Origin: an uncultured Aquimarina sp.
GTDB lineage: Bacteria > Bacteroidota > Bacteroidia > Flavobacteriales > Flavobacteriaceae
DNA: 64,000 bases
Direction: 5' to 3'
Assembly: GCA_947503135.1 (NCBI GenBank)
Contig: CANNCQ010000006.1
Coordinates: forward strand, 62,001 to 126,000
The position numbers and the translations under genes are program-made. Position 1 is the stretch's first letter, and every line of letters starts with the position of its first letter. Below are positions 31,200-40,775 of the stretch, piece by piece. The notes beneath the pieces are model-generated. The model ran no database searches, was not told the origin of the DNA, and saw only the letters and a program-made list of their open reading frames with translations.

Positions 31200-31706
31200 T
31201 TGGTTAAAAAAATCACACACATAATACTCGTTTTGTTAAAGTTCTTTTTAGGGCTTAATATTTTAATGCAAATAACTAATGTACCCAAGCTTTACAAGTT
31301 AAACATTCACTATAATAAACAAGACGAATTTGTAAAAAAAAAGGTGCTTTTAGATACAGTAATTCTAAATTCAGTAGGAATGCCTTCTGAGGGAGTAGAT
31401 AATGTTTATAAAATAAAATACAAAAATCCTAATGGGGCATTTTTGTTAGAAGATAATAGGTATTCTGTAGATGTAAAGTATACTTCGAGAAAAAGTAATA
31501 TTAATGAAATTTATGATTATGCAATATCTCATAAAGATTCTATAAACGTATGGTATCACTCCGAACTTGAGCATAGTTTTGCATACGATTATCATACTAA
31601 ATATATAGATTCGTTCGATAAATCAAAAATAAAGTTGAACATTTTACTTTTCTTAATTGCTTTATTAACCCTATTATTCTTGTTGTTAAAACTAATAAAA
31701 AAATAA
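31200..31706 (+). CDS. Hypothetical membrane-anchored protein of 168 residues
   Basis: This protein has a hydrophobic N-terminal segment (about residues 5-24), a polar middle part of about 115 residues, and a strong C-terminal hydrophobic helix (about 147-164) that ends in LLKLIKK. The shape suggests two membrane anchors with an exposed domain. The start is a TTG at 31200, 4 bases after the previous stop. No family is recognisable to me. The gene sits between two transposase remnants. Confidence 0.5.
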   Translation: MVKKITHIILVLLKFFLGLNILMQITNVPKLYKLNIHYNKQDEFVKKKVLLDTVILNSVGMPSEGVDNVYKIKYKNPNGAFLLEDNRYSVDVKYTSRKSNINEIYDYAISHKDSINVWYHSELEHSFAYDYHTKYIDSFDKSKIKLNILLFLIALLTLLFLLLKLIKK

Positions 31707-31748
31707 AATGCAGTTTTTAATCAAATATACAACGTATTTATCTTTCTC

Positions 31749-31782
31749 TTTTATCATTTTACCCATAGTCAAAATGATAAAA
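31749..31782. repeat. Perfect 12-base inverted repeat, terminator-like
   Basis: TTTTATCATTTT and AAAATGATAAAA form a perfect 12-base stem around a 10-base loop, 43 bases after the stop of the 168-residue gene. It is AT-only apart from one C-G pair, so as an RNA hairpin it is weak. It could end transcription in either direction or be the edge of a small mobile element. Confidence 0.45.
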
Positions 31783-31845
31783 AATCAAACTTAAGGCTTT
31801 CATTTTCTGAGACTAAGGATTTGTCTTTTCATGTTTATGAACCCC

Positions 31846-31924
31846 TGCTCCGCAAAGAGTAATAAACAAAAAGTAACGATACGAAAATGTCTCCTGACTT
31901 TGCGCTACACAGTATTACAGGTAA
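31846..31924. repeat. REP-like repeat unit, copy A
   Basis: This unit of about 79 bases starts TGCTCCGCAAAGAGTAA and ends CTACACAGTATTACAGGTAA. It carries the inverted pair CGCAAAG (31851-31857) and CTTTGCG (31898-31904). Copy B at 32123 has the same pair in the same places. Each lies next to sequence derived from the RAYT transposase gene, as REP elements usually do. Confidence 0.7.
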
Positions 31925-31979
31925 CAAGGTAACCATTGTAACACAAAGCTGCTGTTTTTAAGTTTTATGGTTTAAGTTT

Positions 31980-32123
31980 CAGTATACCAAACTTTTATTA
32001 AATTTATCAAATGAAAGAAGGCTATGTAATAAGAGATCAAACAAAAATTCATTTTTTTACTTACAGTAGTCTATTGGATTAATATTTTTACTTGAAAGAG
32101 GTATTGAGACGATGTGTTGTCTC
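31980..32123 (+). pseudogene. Second RAYT fragment (5' end only)
   Basis: These 144 bases are a near copy of 30254-30396, the start of the first transposase remnant, with the same leader CAGTATACCAAACTTTTATTA and the same MKEGYVIRDQTKIHF. A stop follows after LLD in the starting frame, and the copy ends abruptly at repeat unit B. It is a truncated duplicate. Confidence 0.8.
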
Positions 32124-32204
32124 TGCTTCGCAAAGAGTAACAAATAAAAAATAACGCTGCACAAAAAATGTCTCCTGACTTTGCGCTACACAGTATTGCA
32201 GGTA
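32123..32204. repeat. REP-like repeat unit, copy B
   Basis: This unit of about 82 bases is closely similar to copy A at 31846. The shared parts include CGCAAAGAGTAA near the start and ATGTCTCCTGACTTTGCG and CTACACAGTATTGCAGGTAA toward the end. The inverted pair is at 32129-32135 and 32179-32185. Confidence 0.7.
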
Positions 32205-32259
32205 AACCCGATCGCGTGGAATTGAATTCCGTGCTTACAACGAGCGTGATATAAAGTTG

Positions 32260-32288
32260 TTAAACTAACATTTTCAAGGTTAGTTTAA
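32260..32288. repeat. Perfect 10-base inverted repeat upstream of the tRNA region
   Basis: TTAAACTAAC and GTTAGTTTAA form a perfect stem around a 9-base loop, 52 bases beyond the 3' end of tRNA-Arg. No T-run follows, so it is not a typical intrinsic terminator. It could be a processing hairpin or a remnant of a mobile element. Apart from the repeats listed, I see no gene in 31707-32339. Confidence 0.4.
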
Positions 32289-32339
32289 ACATATTAAAGC
32301 ACAGATTTTAAATCCGCGCTATCAAATTTAATAAAATTG

Positions 32340-32413
32340 TGACCCAGGAGGGATTCAAACCCCCAACCCTCAGAGCCGAAATCTGATGCGCTATTCAGTT
32401 GCGCCACTGGGCC
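32340..32413 (-). tRNA. tRNA-Arg, anticodon UCG
   Basis: The reverse complement folds as a 74-nucleotide tRNA. The acceptor stem GGCCCAG pairs with CUGGGUC (one G-U pair) and the discriminator is A. The anticodon stem UCAGA/UCUGA encloses the loop UUUCGGC, so the anticodon is UCG (Arg, CGA codons). The T arm reads GGGGGUUUGAAUCCCUC. CCA is not encoded. It lies 14 bases downstream of the yqeY-like gene on the same strand, next to transposase debris on the other side, a common location for insertions. Confidence 0.93.
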
Positions 32414-32427
32414 ATTAATTCATTGTT

Positions 32428-32877
32428 TTAAGAAAGTTTTGCTTTTACGATCGTAGAAATAAGTTTTCCATCGGCTTGTCCTGCTAGTTTAGCGGAAGCT
32501 TGCCCCATTACTTTACCCATATCTTTCATTCCTGCAGCTCCTGTAGAGGCTATAATTTCTTCAATAATTTTACCAACTTCCTCTTCATCCAACTGAGCTG
32601 GTAAAAATGTAGCAATAACTTCGGCTTGAGCCAACTCTGGTTCTGCTAAGTCTGCCCTGTTTTGTTCCGTAAAAATAGCGGCGCTATCTTTACGTTGCTT
32701 CACCAATTTTTGAAGTATTTTTATTTCTTGATCTTCTGTTAATTCCTCTTTAGAACCTGTTTCTGTTTGTGCTAATAAAATAGCAGCTTTTATAGCTCTT
32801 AATGATGTTAAGGCATTTTGATCTTTAGCTTTCATTGCCTCTTTCATTGCAGGCATAATTTTACTAGATAGGCTCAT
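32428..32877 (-). CDS. GatB/YqeY domain protein
   Basis: This 149-residue helical protein begins MSLSSKIMPAMKEAMKAKDQ and has the YqeY-family pattern, including ELTEDQEIKILQKLVKQRKDS and the C-terminal GMKDMGKVMGQAS. The domain is shared with the tail of the tRNA-dependent amidotransferase subunit GatB and with some glutaminyl-tRNA synthetases, where it binds tRNA. The free-standing protein has no settled role. It follows ftsZ on the same strand after 62 bases, an order I know from other flavobacteria. Confidence 0.92.
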   Translation of the reverse strand: MSLSSKIMPAMKEAMKAKDQNALTSLRAIKAAILLAQTETGSKEELTEDQEIKILQKLVKQRKDSAAIFTEQNRADLAEPELAQAEVIATFLPAQLDEEEVGKIIEEIIASTGAAGMKDMGKVMGQASAKLAGQADGKLISTIVKAKLS

Positions 32878-32939
32878 TTTTTTATTTTTTTTCAGTTAAA
32901 ACTGAAGTTTTTATTTTTTTTCCTTAGTTGAAAATATTG

Positions 32940-34946
32940 TTAATCTACATTATCGTGTAAAAACGAATTTCGTTTTCGGATCTGTAAATCGTCATTACTA
33001 TCAGTACTTAAAGTAGTTCTGGAAATATTAGGCTCTTTACTGCTTTGATCAAGATTTACACCAGCTCTTTTGTAAGCAGGTTGCTTTTCTATTTCGTCAA
33101 TATTCGCATTGGTGTTTTTGAATTTATAATTAAATTCTTTCATTCTAGCTCTTCTCTCAGAAACTCTAGATCGTAAACTTTCCGAAATAGGTTGATTGAT
33201 AGGGTCTATTTGGGTAGTAGCTTTTTCATTGCTGCCAGCTTCAGGTGTTATAGCTGTAGGGTTACTTTTTAATTCAAAAGCAACTTCTGCATCTGTAACG
33301 GTTTCTTTTTGGGTAGGTAAATCATTTGCGGCATCTTCAAGCTGGTGTACTACAATATTTTCAACCTTATCGGTTTGAGTAGACTGATTTGTAGGAGCAT
33401 TGTTAGTGTTCATAGGAAAATCAAAACTCAAGCTAATTTGATTTTTATCCTCTATTTCCTCTACAGAGTCCAGTGTGTGTTTTATGGTTTCAGTTTGCTG
33501 ATTAATGGTGCTTTTGTCAACAATGATTTCTTCGTAATCAGTTACTTCAATTTCATTAACGCTAGCATTATTTACTTCGATATCGCTAATAATACTTTGG
33601 GTGTTAATAATTACAAAATCATCCTCTAAAACCTCTTCAGCAAACGAGCTTATTTCTTCAGCATCAATAACTTCCATGTTTTTGATGTACTCAGTCGTTG
33701 GCATTAATAAAGACTCCGCTACTGGTATATCTTCTACAGTTTCAAACAAATCGTGACGAATTATTTCTTCTTTTTCAACTTCTGATTCTTCGGCAACAGG
33801 AGTATTAATGGTTGTACTTGTATGTTGAAGGTTAGGATTACCTAATTGGGGAGGAGTTATTAAAGTACTCGTATTTTTAGTGGATAGTTCTTGTTCCGCT
33901 TTTTGATTATCGCTTAGAGAGTGAATTATTTTTTTAGTTTCAGTATTGGTAATTTCATTTTGCTGGTCTACGTCAAAACCAGTGGCTATTATAGTTACTG
34001 AGATACCACTATCTAAGTTTTCATCTTCACCAACACCCATTATTATATTGGCACTATAACCAGCTTCTTGTTGTATGTAGTCGTTAATCTCACCAATTTC
34101 GTCAATCGTAATTTCTTCTTTTCCAGAAACAATTAGTAATAGTACGTTTTTTGCTCCGGTAATTTTATTATCGTTAAGTAGGGGAGAGTCTAAAGCTTTA
34201 GTGATAGCGTCTTGTGCTCTACTAGCACCTGAAGCATTTGCCGAACCCATAATAGCAGTTCCACTATTACTAAGCACTGTTTTTGCATCCCTAAGGTCAA
34301 TATTTTGTGTGTAATGATGTGTAATTACTTCGGCAATACCTCTAGAGGCAGTAGCTAAAACTTCATCGGCTTTTGAAAAGCCAGCTTTAAAACCTAGGTT
34401 TCCGTATACCTCACGAAGTTTATTGTTGTTTATAACAATAAGGGAGTCTACTTGACTACGTAGTTTTTCAATACCTATTTGCGCTTGCTGATCTCGCATG
34501 CGACCTTCAAACTTAAAAGGAGCTGTAACTATGGCAACAGTAAGGATTTCCATTTCTTTTGCCATTTTGGCAATTACAGGGGCTGCACCAGTACCAGTAC
34601 CACCACCCATACCAGCGGTTATAAATACCATTTTAGTATTTACTCCTAGCATATTTTTTATGTCTTCATAACTTTCAATAGCAGCTTGCTCACCAACTTC
34701 AGGGTTTGCACCCGCACCAAGTCCTTCAGTTAGGCTAACCCCTAATTGAATTTTATTTGGGATAGGACTATTTTCTAAAGCTTGGGAGTCGGTGTTACAT
34801 ATTACAAAGTCAACACCTTTTATTCCTTGCTGAAACATGTGATTAATAGCATTGCTACCACCACCACCAACACCAATCACTTTAATTACATTAGATTGGT
34901 TTTTTGGCATATCGAAAGCAATGTTAGTTAAGCCTGAGTTATCCAT
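32940..34946 (-). CDS. ftsZ: Cell division protein FtsZ with long C-terminal extension
   Basis: FtsZ is the tubulin-like GTPase that forms the division ring. The GTPase core occupies about residues 15-330, with the N-terminal [11 protein letters not shown] and the GTP-binding signature [11 protein letters not shown]. The remaining ~330 residues are an acidic, low-complexity linker rich in Glu, Ile and Thr, followed by a short conserved tail that ends NSFLHDNVD. At 668 residues it is much longer than the ~380 of E. coli, as in other Bacteroidota. It follows ftsA by 25 bases at the end of the dcw operon. Confidence 0.97.
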   Translation of the reverse strand: MDNSGLTNIAFDMPKNQSNVIKVIGVGGGGSNAINHMFQQGIKGVDFVICNTDSQALENSPIPNKIQLGVSLTEGLGAGANPEVGEQAAIESYEDIKNMLGVNTKMVFITAGMGGGTGTGAAPVIAKMAKEMEILTVAIVTAPFKFEGRMRDQQAQIGIEKLRSQVDSLIVINNNKLREVYGNLGFKAGFSKADEVLATASRGIAEVITHHYTQNIDLRDAKTVLSNSGTAIMGSANASGASRAQDAITKALDSPLLNDNKITGAKNVLLLIVSGKEEITIDEIGEINDYIQQEAGYSANIIMGVGEDENLDSGISVTIIATGFDVDQQNEITNTETKKIIHSLSDNQKAEQELSTKNTSTLITPPQLGNPNLQHTSTTINTPVAEESEVEKEEIIRHDLFETVEDIPVAESLLMPTTEYIKNMEVIDAEEISSFAEEVLEDDFVIINTQSIISDIEVNNASVNEIEVTDYEEIIVDKSTINQQTETIKHTLDSVEEIEDKNQISLSFDFPMNTNNAPTNQSTQTDKVENIVVHQLEDAANDLPTQKETVTDAEVAFELKSNPTAITPEAGSNEKATTQIDPINQPISESLRSRVSERRARMKEFNYKFKNTNANIDEIEKQPAYKRAGVNLDQSSKEPNISRTTLSTDSNDDLQIRKRNSFLHDNVD

Positions 34947-34971
34947 AATAGTGTGTTTGAGTTGTGTGTTA

Positions 34972-36351
34972 TTATTCTGCGTTGTCTAAAAATTCTTTGA
35001 ACTTTTCTGCCAAATTGCTAAACAACGATTTCTTAGAAATAGTAGCTCTTTTAGCGGCTTCTTGCTCTGCTTTTTGACGTGCAGTAGTTTCTTCTGTAAT
35101 TTTTTCTATACTTTCATCGGCAACGACCTCCTGTTCAGGAGTCGCATCTTCAACTTTTTCTTCTATAACTTCTGTGCTTTGCGCTTCTTTTTGCTCTTCT
35201 AGATTATTCATAACCAAACCAACAGCCGTAGCATATAAAGGGCTTGTAATTTCAGGATCACTATTGCCAGCTAAGTGTTCATTAGGGTATCCAATACGAG
35301 TATCCATACCAGTTACATATTCAACTAGTTGCTTTAAATGCTTAAGTTGTGCGCCACCACCAGTAAGTACAATACCAGCAATAAGCTGTTTTTTGGTGTT
35401 TAGGTGATCATATTTGTTAATTTCTTCAAATACCAATTCGGTAATTTCAACCATACGCGCATGTATGATTTTAGAAAGATTTTTTAATGAAATTTCTTTA
35501 GGGGCTCTACCTCTTAAACCAGGAATACTCACAATTTCATTATCCTTATTCTCTCCAGGCCAAGCAGAACCAAATTTTACTTTTAGTAACTCGGCTTGTT
35601 TTTCTATAATTGCACAACCTTCTTTTATATCTTCAGTAACAGAATTACCACCTATAGGAATTACAGCTGTATGCCTAATAATACCGTCTTTAAAAATTGC
35701 TAAGTCTGTAGTTCCTCCTCCTATATCAATAAGGGCAACACCGGCTTCTTTTTCTTCTTGACTTAACACTGCCGAAGCAGAAGCTAAAGGTTCGAGCGTA
35801 ACGCCAGATAAACCTAAGCCAGCACTTTTAACGCAACGCCCTATGTTTCTGATAGAGGTGATTTTTCCAATTACTAAATGGAAATTAGCCTCTAAGCGAC
35901 CTCCATACATACCAATAGGTTCTGTAATTTCTGGTTGACCGTCAATTTTATATTCTTGTGGTAATACATGAAGAATTTCTTCTCCAGGCATCATTACTAA
36001 TTTATGTACTTGTTCGCAAAGCATCTCAATATCACTGCTATCAATAACTTCTTCAGGGTTATCGCGTACAATGTAATCGGGGTGCTGGCGACTATGGATG
36101 TGTTGCCCTGCAATACCTACGGTTACATTCTTAATTTCGATGCCAGAAACACTTTCAGCTTGCTCAACAGCTTGCTGAATAGATTGTATGGTTTGTGTAA
36201 TGTTGTTAACTACACCACGGTGTACGCCGAGACTTTTGGATTTTCCAATACCCAAAACTTCCATCTTACCATACTCATTATTACGGCCAATCATAGCTAC
36301 AATTTTTGTAGTTCCGATATCTAAGCCTACTGCGATGTGATCTTGTTCCAT
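34972..36351 (-). CDS. ftsA: Cell division protein FtsA
   Basis: FtsA is the actin-like protein that ties FtsZ filaments to the membrane. The N terminus reads IAVGLDIGTTKIVAMIG (ATPase phosphate-1 motif) and the phosphate-2 region is ALIDIGGGTTDLAIF. The C-terminal ~70 residues are a charged linker that ends in a short amphipathic segment (SLFSNLAEKFKEFLDNAE), a plausible membrane-targeting helix. I chose the ATG at 36351 (MEQDH), 5 bases after the ftsQ stop. An in-frame start at 36369 would overlap ftsQ. Confidence 0.96.
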   Translation of the reverse strand: MEQDHIAVGLDIGTTKIVAMIGRNNEYGKMEVLGIGKSKSLGVHRGVVNNITQTIQSIQQAVEQAESVSGIEIKNVTVGIAGQHIHSRQHPDYIVRDNPEEVIDSSDIEMLCEQVHKLVMMPGEEILHVLPQEYKIDGQPEITEPIGMYGGRLEANFHLVIGKITSIRNIGRCVKSAGLGLSGVTLEPLASASAVLSQEEKEAGVALIDIGGGTTDLAIFKDGIIRHTAVIPIGGNSVTEDIKEGCAIIEKQAELLKVKFGSAWPGENKDNEIVSIPGLRGRAPKEISLKNLSKIIHARMVEITELVFEEINKYDHLNTKKQLIAGIVLTGGGAQLKHLKQLVEYVTGMDTRIGYPNEHLAGNSDPEITSPLYATAVGLVMNNLEEQKEAQSTEVIEEKVEDATPEQEVVADESIEKITEETTARQKAEQEAAKRATISKKSLFSNLAEKFKEFLDNAE

Positions 36352-36356
36352 AGTTC

Positions 36357-37070
36357 TTATTTTGTACACACTACTTGGTTGGTAATTTGTAAGTTAATTT
36401 TACGATATTTTTTAAAAAGTTCGTCCTTTATTGCTTTGGCATAAAAAACTTTAAAGTTTTTAAGCTTAGTGTCTAAATTATCAATACTTCCTAATTCAAT
36501 ACTTCCTTTATAATCGCGAATTTTAAGTCTAAATTCAGACTTTTCTTCGCAATACAATCCAACAACCAATTGTTTAAAAAAACTGCTGCCGTCTATTTTT
36601 TGCAATAGCGCGACTAAATTTTCTTTGCTTTCTGATTTATAATTAAACACTAAAGGCACTCGCTCGGCATATTGAGAGGTTAAAGGCATTTCAAAACCTT
36701 CTTCATCAATATAACGAGGATTACTCGAATAAATCCGCCCAATGGCTTTTCGAGGAGTTATTTTAGCGTTAATTAACCCATTTACAGAAACATACACTTC
36801 TGCATTTTTTACATGCGGTATATTTCTCAAACGATTTTCAATCGAATCCAAAGCTAAAGTTTCTTTTGTTGTAATTGATGCGTTATTGTGTTTTTGTATC
36901 AACAATTTGTTAACTAAACTTTCACTTATAAAAAGATTGTTTTCAGAAGTAAATATTATTTTATCGGATGCAGTAACGCGGTTACTGTTTCTGTGATTTG
37001 TAAACGCAAAAAGACTTCCTAACACTAGGAATCCAAGGATAACTAATAAGTTGTTTTTTACGTTATGCAT
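36357..37070 (-). CDS. ftsQ: Cell division protein FtsQ
   Basis: This 237-residue single-pass membrane protein has one N-terminal helix (about residues 7-24) and a periplasmic POTRA-like plus beta domain. The identification rests mainly on its position between murC and ftsA, its size and topology, and segments such as RLRNIPHVKNAEVYVS and ITPRKAIGRIYS that match the FtsQ/DivIB pattern. It links the early and late divisome proteins. Its start overlaps the murC stop by 8 bases. Confidence 0.9.
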   Translation of the reverse strand: MHNVKNNLLVILGFLVLGSLFAFTNHRNSNRVTASDKIIFTSENNLFISESLVNKLLIQKHNNASITTKETLALDSIENRLRNIPHVKNAEVYVSVNGLINAKITPRKAIGRIYSSNPRYIDEEGFEMPLTSQYAERVPLVFNYKSESKENLVALLQKIDGSSFFKQLVVGLYCEEKSEFRLKIRDYKGSIELGSIDNLDTKLKNFKVFYAKAIKDELFKKYRKINLQITNQVVCTK

Positions 37071-38409
37071 TTAATAGTTCTTCTTTTATTTTTAAAACTT
37101 CTGCTCCAATATCGCCCGCACCAAGAGTTACGATTACTTCAGCCTTTGACTGTTTTATGTTTTCAATAATTTCTTCTTTTGATATTAATTTCTTTTCTTT
37201 TAAATCCACTAAATTTAATAGCCAATCCGAAGTTATTCCTTCCATTGGTAATTCCCTGGCAGGATAAATATCGAGTAGAAGCAGTTCATCAAATAGCGAT
37301 AAACTTTTTCCAAAATCGGTACCGAAGTCTTTAGTTCTGCTAAATAAATGAGGTTGAAAAATGGCCAGCACTTTTTTGTTTGGATGCATTTCTCTAACCG
37401 CTTGATGTAGCGCATCTATTTCTGTAGGGTGATGAGCGTAATCGTCGATGTAAATTAAATTATCGGTTTTGATTTGATAGCTAAACCTGCGTTGTATTCC
37501 TTTAAAAGAAACTAATCCTTTTTTTAATCGATCAATATTGGCTCCATACTGCATAGCCATAACAAACGCTGTAATTGCGTTTCGTAAATTGTGATGACCG
37601 GGTAAATTAACTTTTAAATTTGATATAAGTTTAGAAGGTGTTTGCAGGTCAAAACAATAGCTACCGTTTTTAATTTCTATATTCTTGGCGCTGTAATCAG
37701 CATTATCATTAATTCCAATACTATGCCCATCAATGGCAAGTCCATTGGTTTTGTATAATTGATTTTTAGTAAGTGCCGCAAAAGCTTTAAAAGAATCAAT
37801 TAAAGAATCGTGAGCTCCGTAAATATCTAAATGATCGGCATCCATGGATGTTATAGCCGATATATTTGGAAATAATTGTAAAAATGAACGATCAAATTCA
37901 TCGGCTTCTACAACTACTACTTCATTGCCATTACTAATGTAATTTGAGTTGTAATTCTCACTAATACCTCCTAAAAAAGCCGTTACTTTTTCACCAGCTT
38001 CATAAAGTAAATGTGCTAAAATAGTGGAAGTTGTTGTTTTTCCATGGGTGCCTGCTACAGCAAGTGTAAAAGTATCTTTGGTAATATAACCAAGGATTTT
38101 GGCACGTTTGTGTACCTCAAAATTAGAGTTTTTAAAGTATACTAATTGTTTATGGTTTGCCGGTACTGCCGGAGTATAAACAATTAAAGTGTTTTCTATG
38201 TTTAAGTATGTTTCAGGGATATCTTTAATTTCTTCCGATAAACATATTTCTATTCCTAAGTCTTTTAAATTATTGGTAAGTAATGTTGCTGTTTTATCAT
38301 AGCCAGCTACATTTTTGCCAATGCTTACAAAATAGCGCGCAATAGCACTCATACCGATACCGCCGATACCAATAAAATATACGTTTTTTATGTTATCTAA
38401 ACTTTTCAA
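37063..38409 (-). CDS. murC: UDP-N-acetylmuramate-L-alanine ligase MurC
   Basis: MurC adds L-alanine to UDP-MurNAc with ATP, the first amino acid of the peptidoglycan stem. The 448-residue protein has the N-terminal UDP-binding [11 protein letters not shown], the ATP-binding [12 protein letters not shown], and later [12 protein letters not shown], all typical of MurC. The start overlaps the end of murG by 4 bases (ATGA). Confidence 0.97.
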   Translation of the reverse strand: MKSLDNIKNVYFIGIGGIGMSAIARYFVSIGKNVAGYDKTATLLTNNLKDLGIEICLSEEIKDIPETYLNIENTLIVYTPAVPANHKQLVYFKNSNFEVHKRAKILGYITKDTFTLAVAGTHGKTTTSTILAHLLYEAGEKVTAFLGGISENYNSNYISNGNEVVVVEADEFDRSFLQLFPNISAITSMDADHLDIYGAHDSLIDSFKAFAALTKNQLYKTNGLAIDGHSIGINDNADYSAKNIEIKNGSYCFDLQTPSKLISNLKVNLPGHHNLRNAITAFVMAMQYGANIDRLKKGLVSFKGIQRRFSYQIKTDNLIYIDDYAHHPTEIDALHQAVREMHPNKKVLAIFQPHLFSRTKDFGTDFGKSLSLFDELLLLDIYPARELPMEGITSDWLLNLVDLKEKKLISKEEIIENIKQSKAEVIVTLGAGDIGAEVLKIKEELLNA

Positions 38410-39497
38410 GTATTAATAATTTTTTCGATCTCGTTAATAATTGATTGTGTTGCGTTAGGCTTTGCTAACTTATTTATGTTTTGACCAAATTGCTGTTGCT
38501 TTTCTTTATTTTGTAGCAATTCTAAAAAAGCCTCTTCAAAGTTTTGCTTTAATTTATGTTGTGGTAATAATATAGCCGCATTTTGGTTTACGATTGCTTC
38601 AGCATTTTTAGTTTGATGATCTTCTGCCACGTAGGGCGAAGGAATAAAAATTACTGGTTTTCCCACTAAAGTCAATTCGGAAACCGAACTTGCTCCGGCA
38701 CGTGATATAATAAAGGATGCTGACTTATAAGCTAAATCCATTTGATTAATGTAAGCTGTAATACGAACGTTTTTTGATGCTAAATGCTTAAAACGATCGT
38801 AATATAATTGACCACATTGCCATAACACTTGTATTTCGTTTTTCTCGAAAAAAGCAATTTTAGTAGCTATTAATTCGTTAATTGCTTTTGCTCCTAAGCT
38901 ACCTCCAATTACTAAAAGGGTGTTTTTATTTGGGTTTAACCCGAAATGTTTTTTGGCCTCATTTGAGGTTGTGTTAGAAGCGCTAATTCCTTTTCGAACA
39001 GGATTTCCTGTAAAAACTATTTTTTCTTTAGGAAAAAAGCGTTCTAAATTAGGATAGGCAACACAAATTTTTAATGCTTTGTTAGCTAACCATTTATTTG
39101 TGATTCCAGGGTAGGAGTTCTGCTCCTGTATTAAAGTAGGAATTCCCATCCATCCTGCCATTTTTAGTAGGGCAGCACTAGCATATCCACCTGTACCAAT
39201 AGCAATATTTGGTTGTTGTTTTTTTAAAATGAAATAAGATTTTATGAGACTGCTTATTAGCTTTAACGGAAGTAATAAGTTTTTTAAACTTAACTTTCGT
39301 TGAATACCACTAATCCATAGTCCTTCAATTTTATAACCACAAGCAGGTACTTTTTGCATTTCCATACGATCACTAGCTCCTACAAATAAAAATTCCGCAT
39401 CAGGATATTTTTCTTTAAGAGCATCGGCAATGGATACCGCAGGGTAAATATGCCCTCCTGTACCACCACCAGATAATATAAATGAATATTTGCTCAT
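38406..39497 (-). CDS. murG: MurG, lipid II-forming N-acetylglucosaminyltransferase
   Basis: MurG transfers GlcNAc from UDP-GlcNAc to lipid I at the inner face of the membrane. The 363-residue GT-B protein has the first glycine-rich loop [12 protein letters not shown], the second [10 protein letters not shown], and the donor-binding region [12 protein letters not shown]. It starts 7 bases after the ftsW stop. Confidence 0.97.
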   Translation of the reverse strand: MSKYSFILSGGGTGGHIYPAVSIADALKEKYPDAEFLFVGASDRMEMQKVPACGYKIEGLWISGIQRKLSLKNLLLPLKLISSLIKSYFILKKQQPNIAIGTGGYASAALLKMAGWMGIPTLIQEQNSYPGITNKWLANKALKICVAYPNLERFFPKEKIVFTGNPVRKGISASNTTSNEAKKHFGLNPNKNTLLVIGGSLGAKAINELIATKIAFFEKNEIQVLWQCGQLYYDRFKHLASKNVRITAYINQMDLAYKSASFIISRAGASSVSELTLVGKPVIFIPSPYVAEDHQTKNAEAIVNQNAAILLPQHKLKQNFEEAFLELLQNKEKQQQFGQNINKLAKPNATQSIINEIEKIINT

Positions 39498-39504
39498 TGG
39501 TTAC

Positions 39505-40695
39505 TTATATAGTTTCGCTTAAAATATCTAATGGGTTAATGTCTTCTTCTTGTTTTGCAACAGGCTCCGTTTTTGCGCTAACGCTAATTACAATTCCTAG
39601 GGCAAGACAGGTCATCCAAATGGACGATCCACCACTACTTACTAAAGGTAATGTTTGGCCTGTTACAGGGAATAATTCTACAGCAACAGCCATGTTAATT
39701 AATGCTTGAAAAATAATAGGTAAACCCACGCCAAGGGCTAATAGCCTACCAAAGATATCAGTGGCTTTATGTGAAATTATGATTATCCTAAATAATAATA
39801 CTAAGTATAAAAATAGAATTACCAAGGCTCCTAGCAACCCAAATTCTTCAACAATAATAGCATATATAAAATCCGATGACGATTGAGGAAGAAAATTTCG
39901 TTGTATGCTTTTCCCTGGGCCTTTTCCAAAAGTTCCGCCTGTTACAATAGCTATTTTTGCTCGCTCTATCTGGTAATCTTCTTTGGTGTCTTCATCCGAA
40001 ACAAAGTTTTCTATTCGACTTATCCAGGTGTCTACACGGTTAGGAAATGCATTAGGAAAAGCTTTGGCACTCAAAATAAAAAGGGAAAGCATTAATGCTC
40101 CAGCTGTAAATATTAATGCTAAATACTTTATAGGATACCCTCCTATAAAAACAAGTAAAGTAACCATGCAAAATATAATTGCTGCAGTAGAAAAATTAGC
40201 AGGTAATATAAGTGCTATAATTAGTGATACGGGTAACCATAGCGGTAGTATGGTTTCTTTAAAAGTGTATTTTTTATCTCCAACTTTGGCTAGGTAACGT
40301 GCAACAAATGTTAGCAACACTACCGCGGCTAGGGTGGAGGTTTGGAAAGTAATACCAACAATAGGAATTTTAATCCATCGGCTGGCATTGGCTCCGCCAA
40401 TTGTAGTTCCTTGTGCTAGGGTAATTAATAATAATATAAAGGCAATTGGTAAAATAATTAAAGACAATCCTTTGAAATAGTTATAGGGTATTTTGTGAAC
40501 ACCATATAAAATAGAAAATCCTAATATTAAATGTACACAATGTTTTAATAGATATTGAAAAGTTTCACCATTCCCATACAAATAGGCCAAGTTACTACTG
40601 GCGCTATACACAGGGATAAACGAAAATAAAGCTAATAGGCCAGCAATAACCCATAGTGCTTTATCTCCTTTTATGTAAGTGAATATGTTTTTCAT
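39505..40695 (-). CDS. ftsW: FtsW, SEDS-family peptidoglycan polymerase
   Basis: This SEDS glycosyltransferase works with FtsI to polymerise lipid II at the septum. The 396-residue protein has about ten transmembrane helices and the family segments SSDFIYAIIVEEFG and the C-terminal PLVSSGGSSIW. It lies 80 bases downstream of murD, the largest gap within the dcw cluster. Confidence 0.95.
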   Translation of the reverse strand: MKNIFTYIKGDKALWVIAGLLALFSFIPVYSASSNLAYLYGNGETFQYLLKHCVHLILGFSILYGVHKIPYNYFKGLSLIILPIAFILLLITLAQGTTIGGANASRWIKIPIVGITFQTSTLAAVVLLTFVARYLAKVGDKKYTFKETILPLWLPVSLIIALILPANFSTAAIIFCMVTLLVFIGGYPIKYLALIFTAGALMLSLFILSAKAFPNAFPNRVDTWISRIENFVSDEDTKEDYQIERAKIAIVTGGTFGKGPGKSIQRNFLPQSSSDFIYAIIVEEFGLLGALVILFLYLVLLFRIIIISHKATDIFGRLLALGVGLPIIFQALINMAVAVELFPVTGQTLPLVSSGGSSIWMTCLALGIVISVSAKTEPVAKQEEDINPLDILSETI

Positions 40696-40775
40696 TTGTT
40701 TAAGGCTGTTTTTTATTCAGCTTTTTAAATTAAAATAAAGTAAGAATAGTTTTAATTAGTAAGTTAAACTCTCAA

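Noticed and set aside
32210..32330. An attachment site (att) duplicated from the tRNA-Arg 3' end
   Set aside because: I saw no second copy of the tRNA 3' end (GGGTTTGAATCCCTC-type sequence) in the accessory patch, and no integrase gene.
33196..36324. Plus-strand ORFs of 60-115 codons opposite ftsZ and ftsA
   Set aside because: They are antisense shadows of strongly conserved genes and show no recognisable domain or start context.
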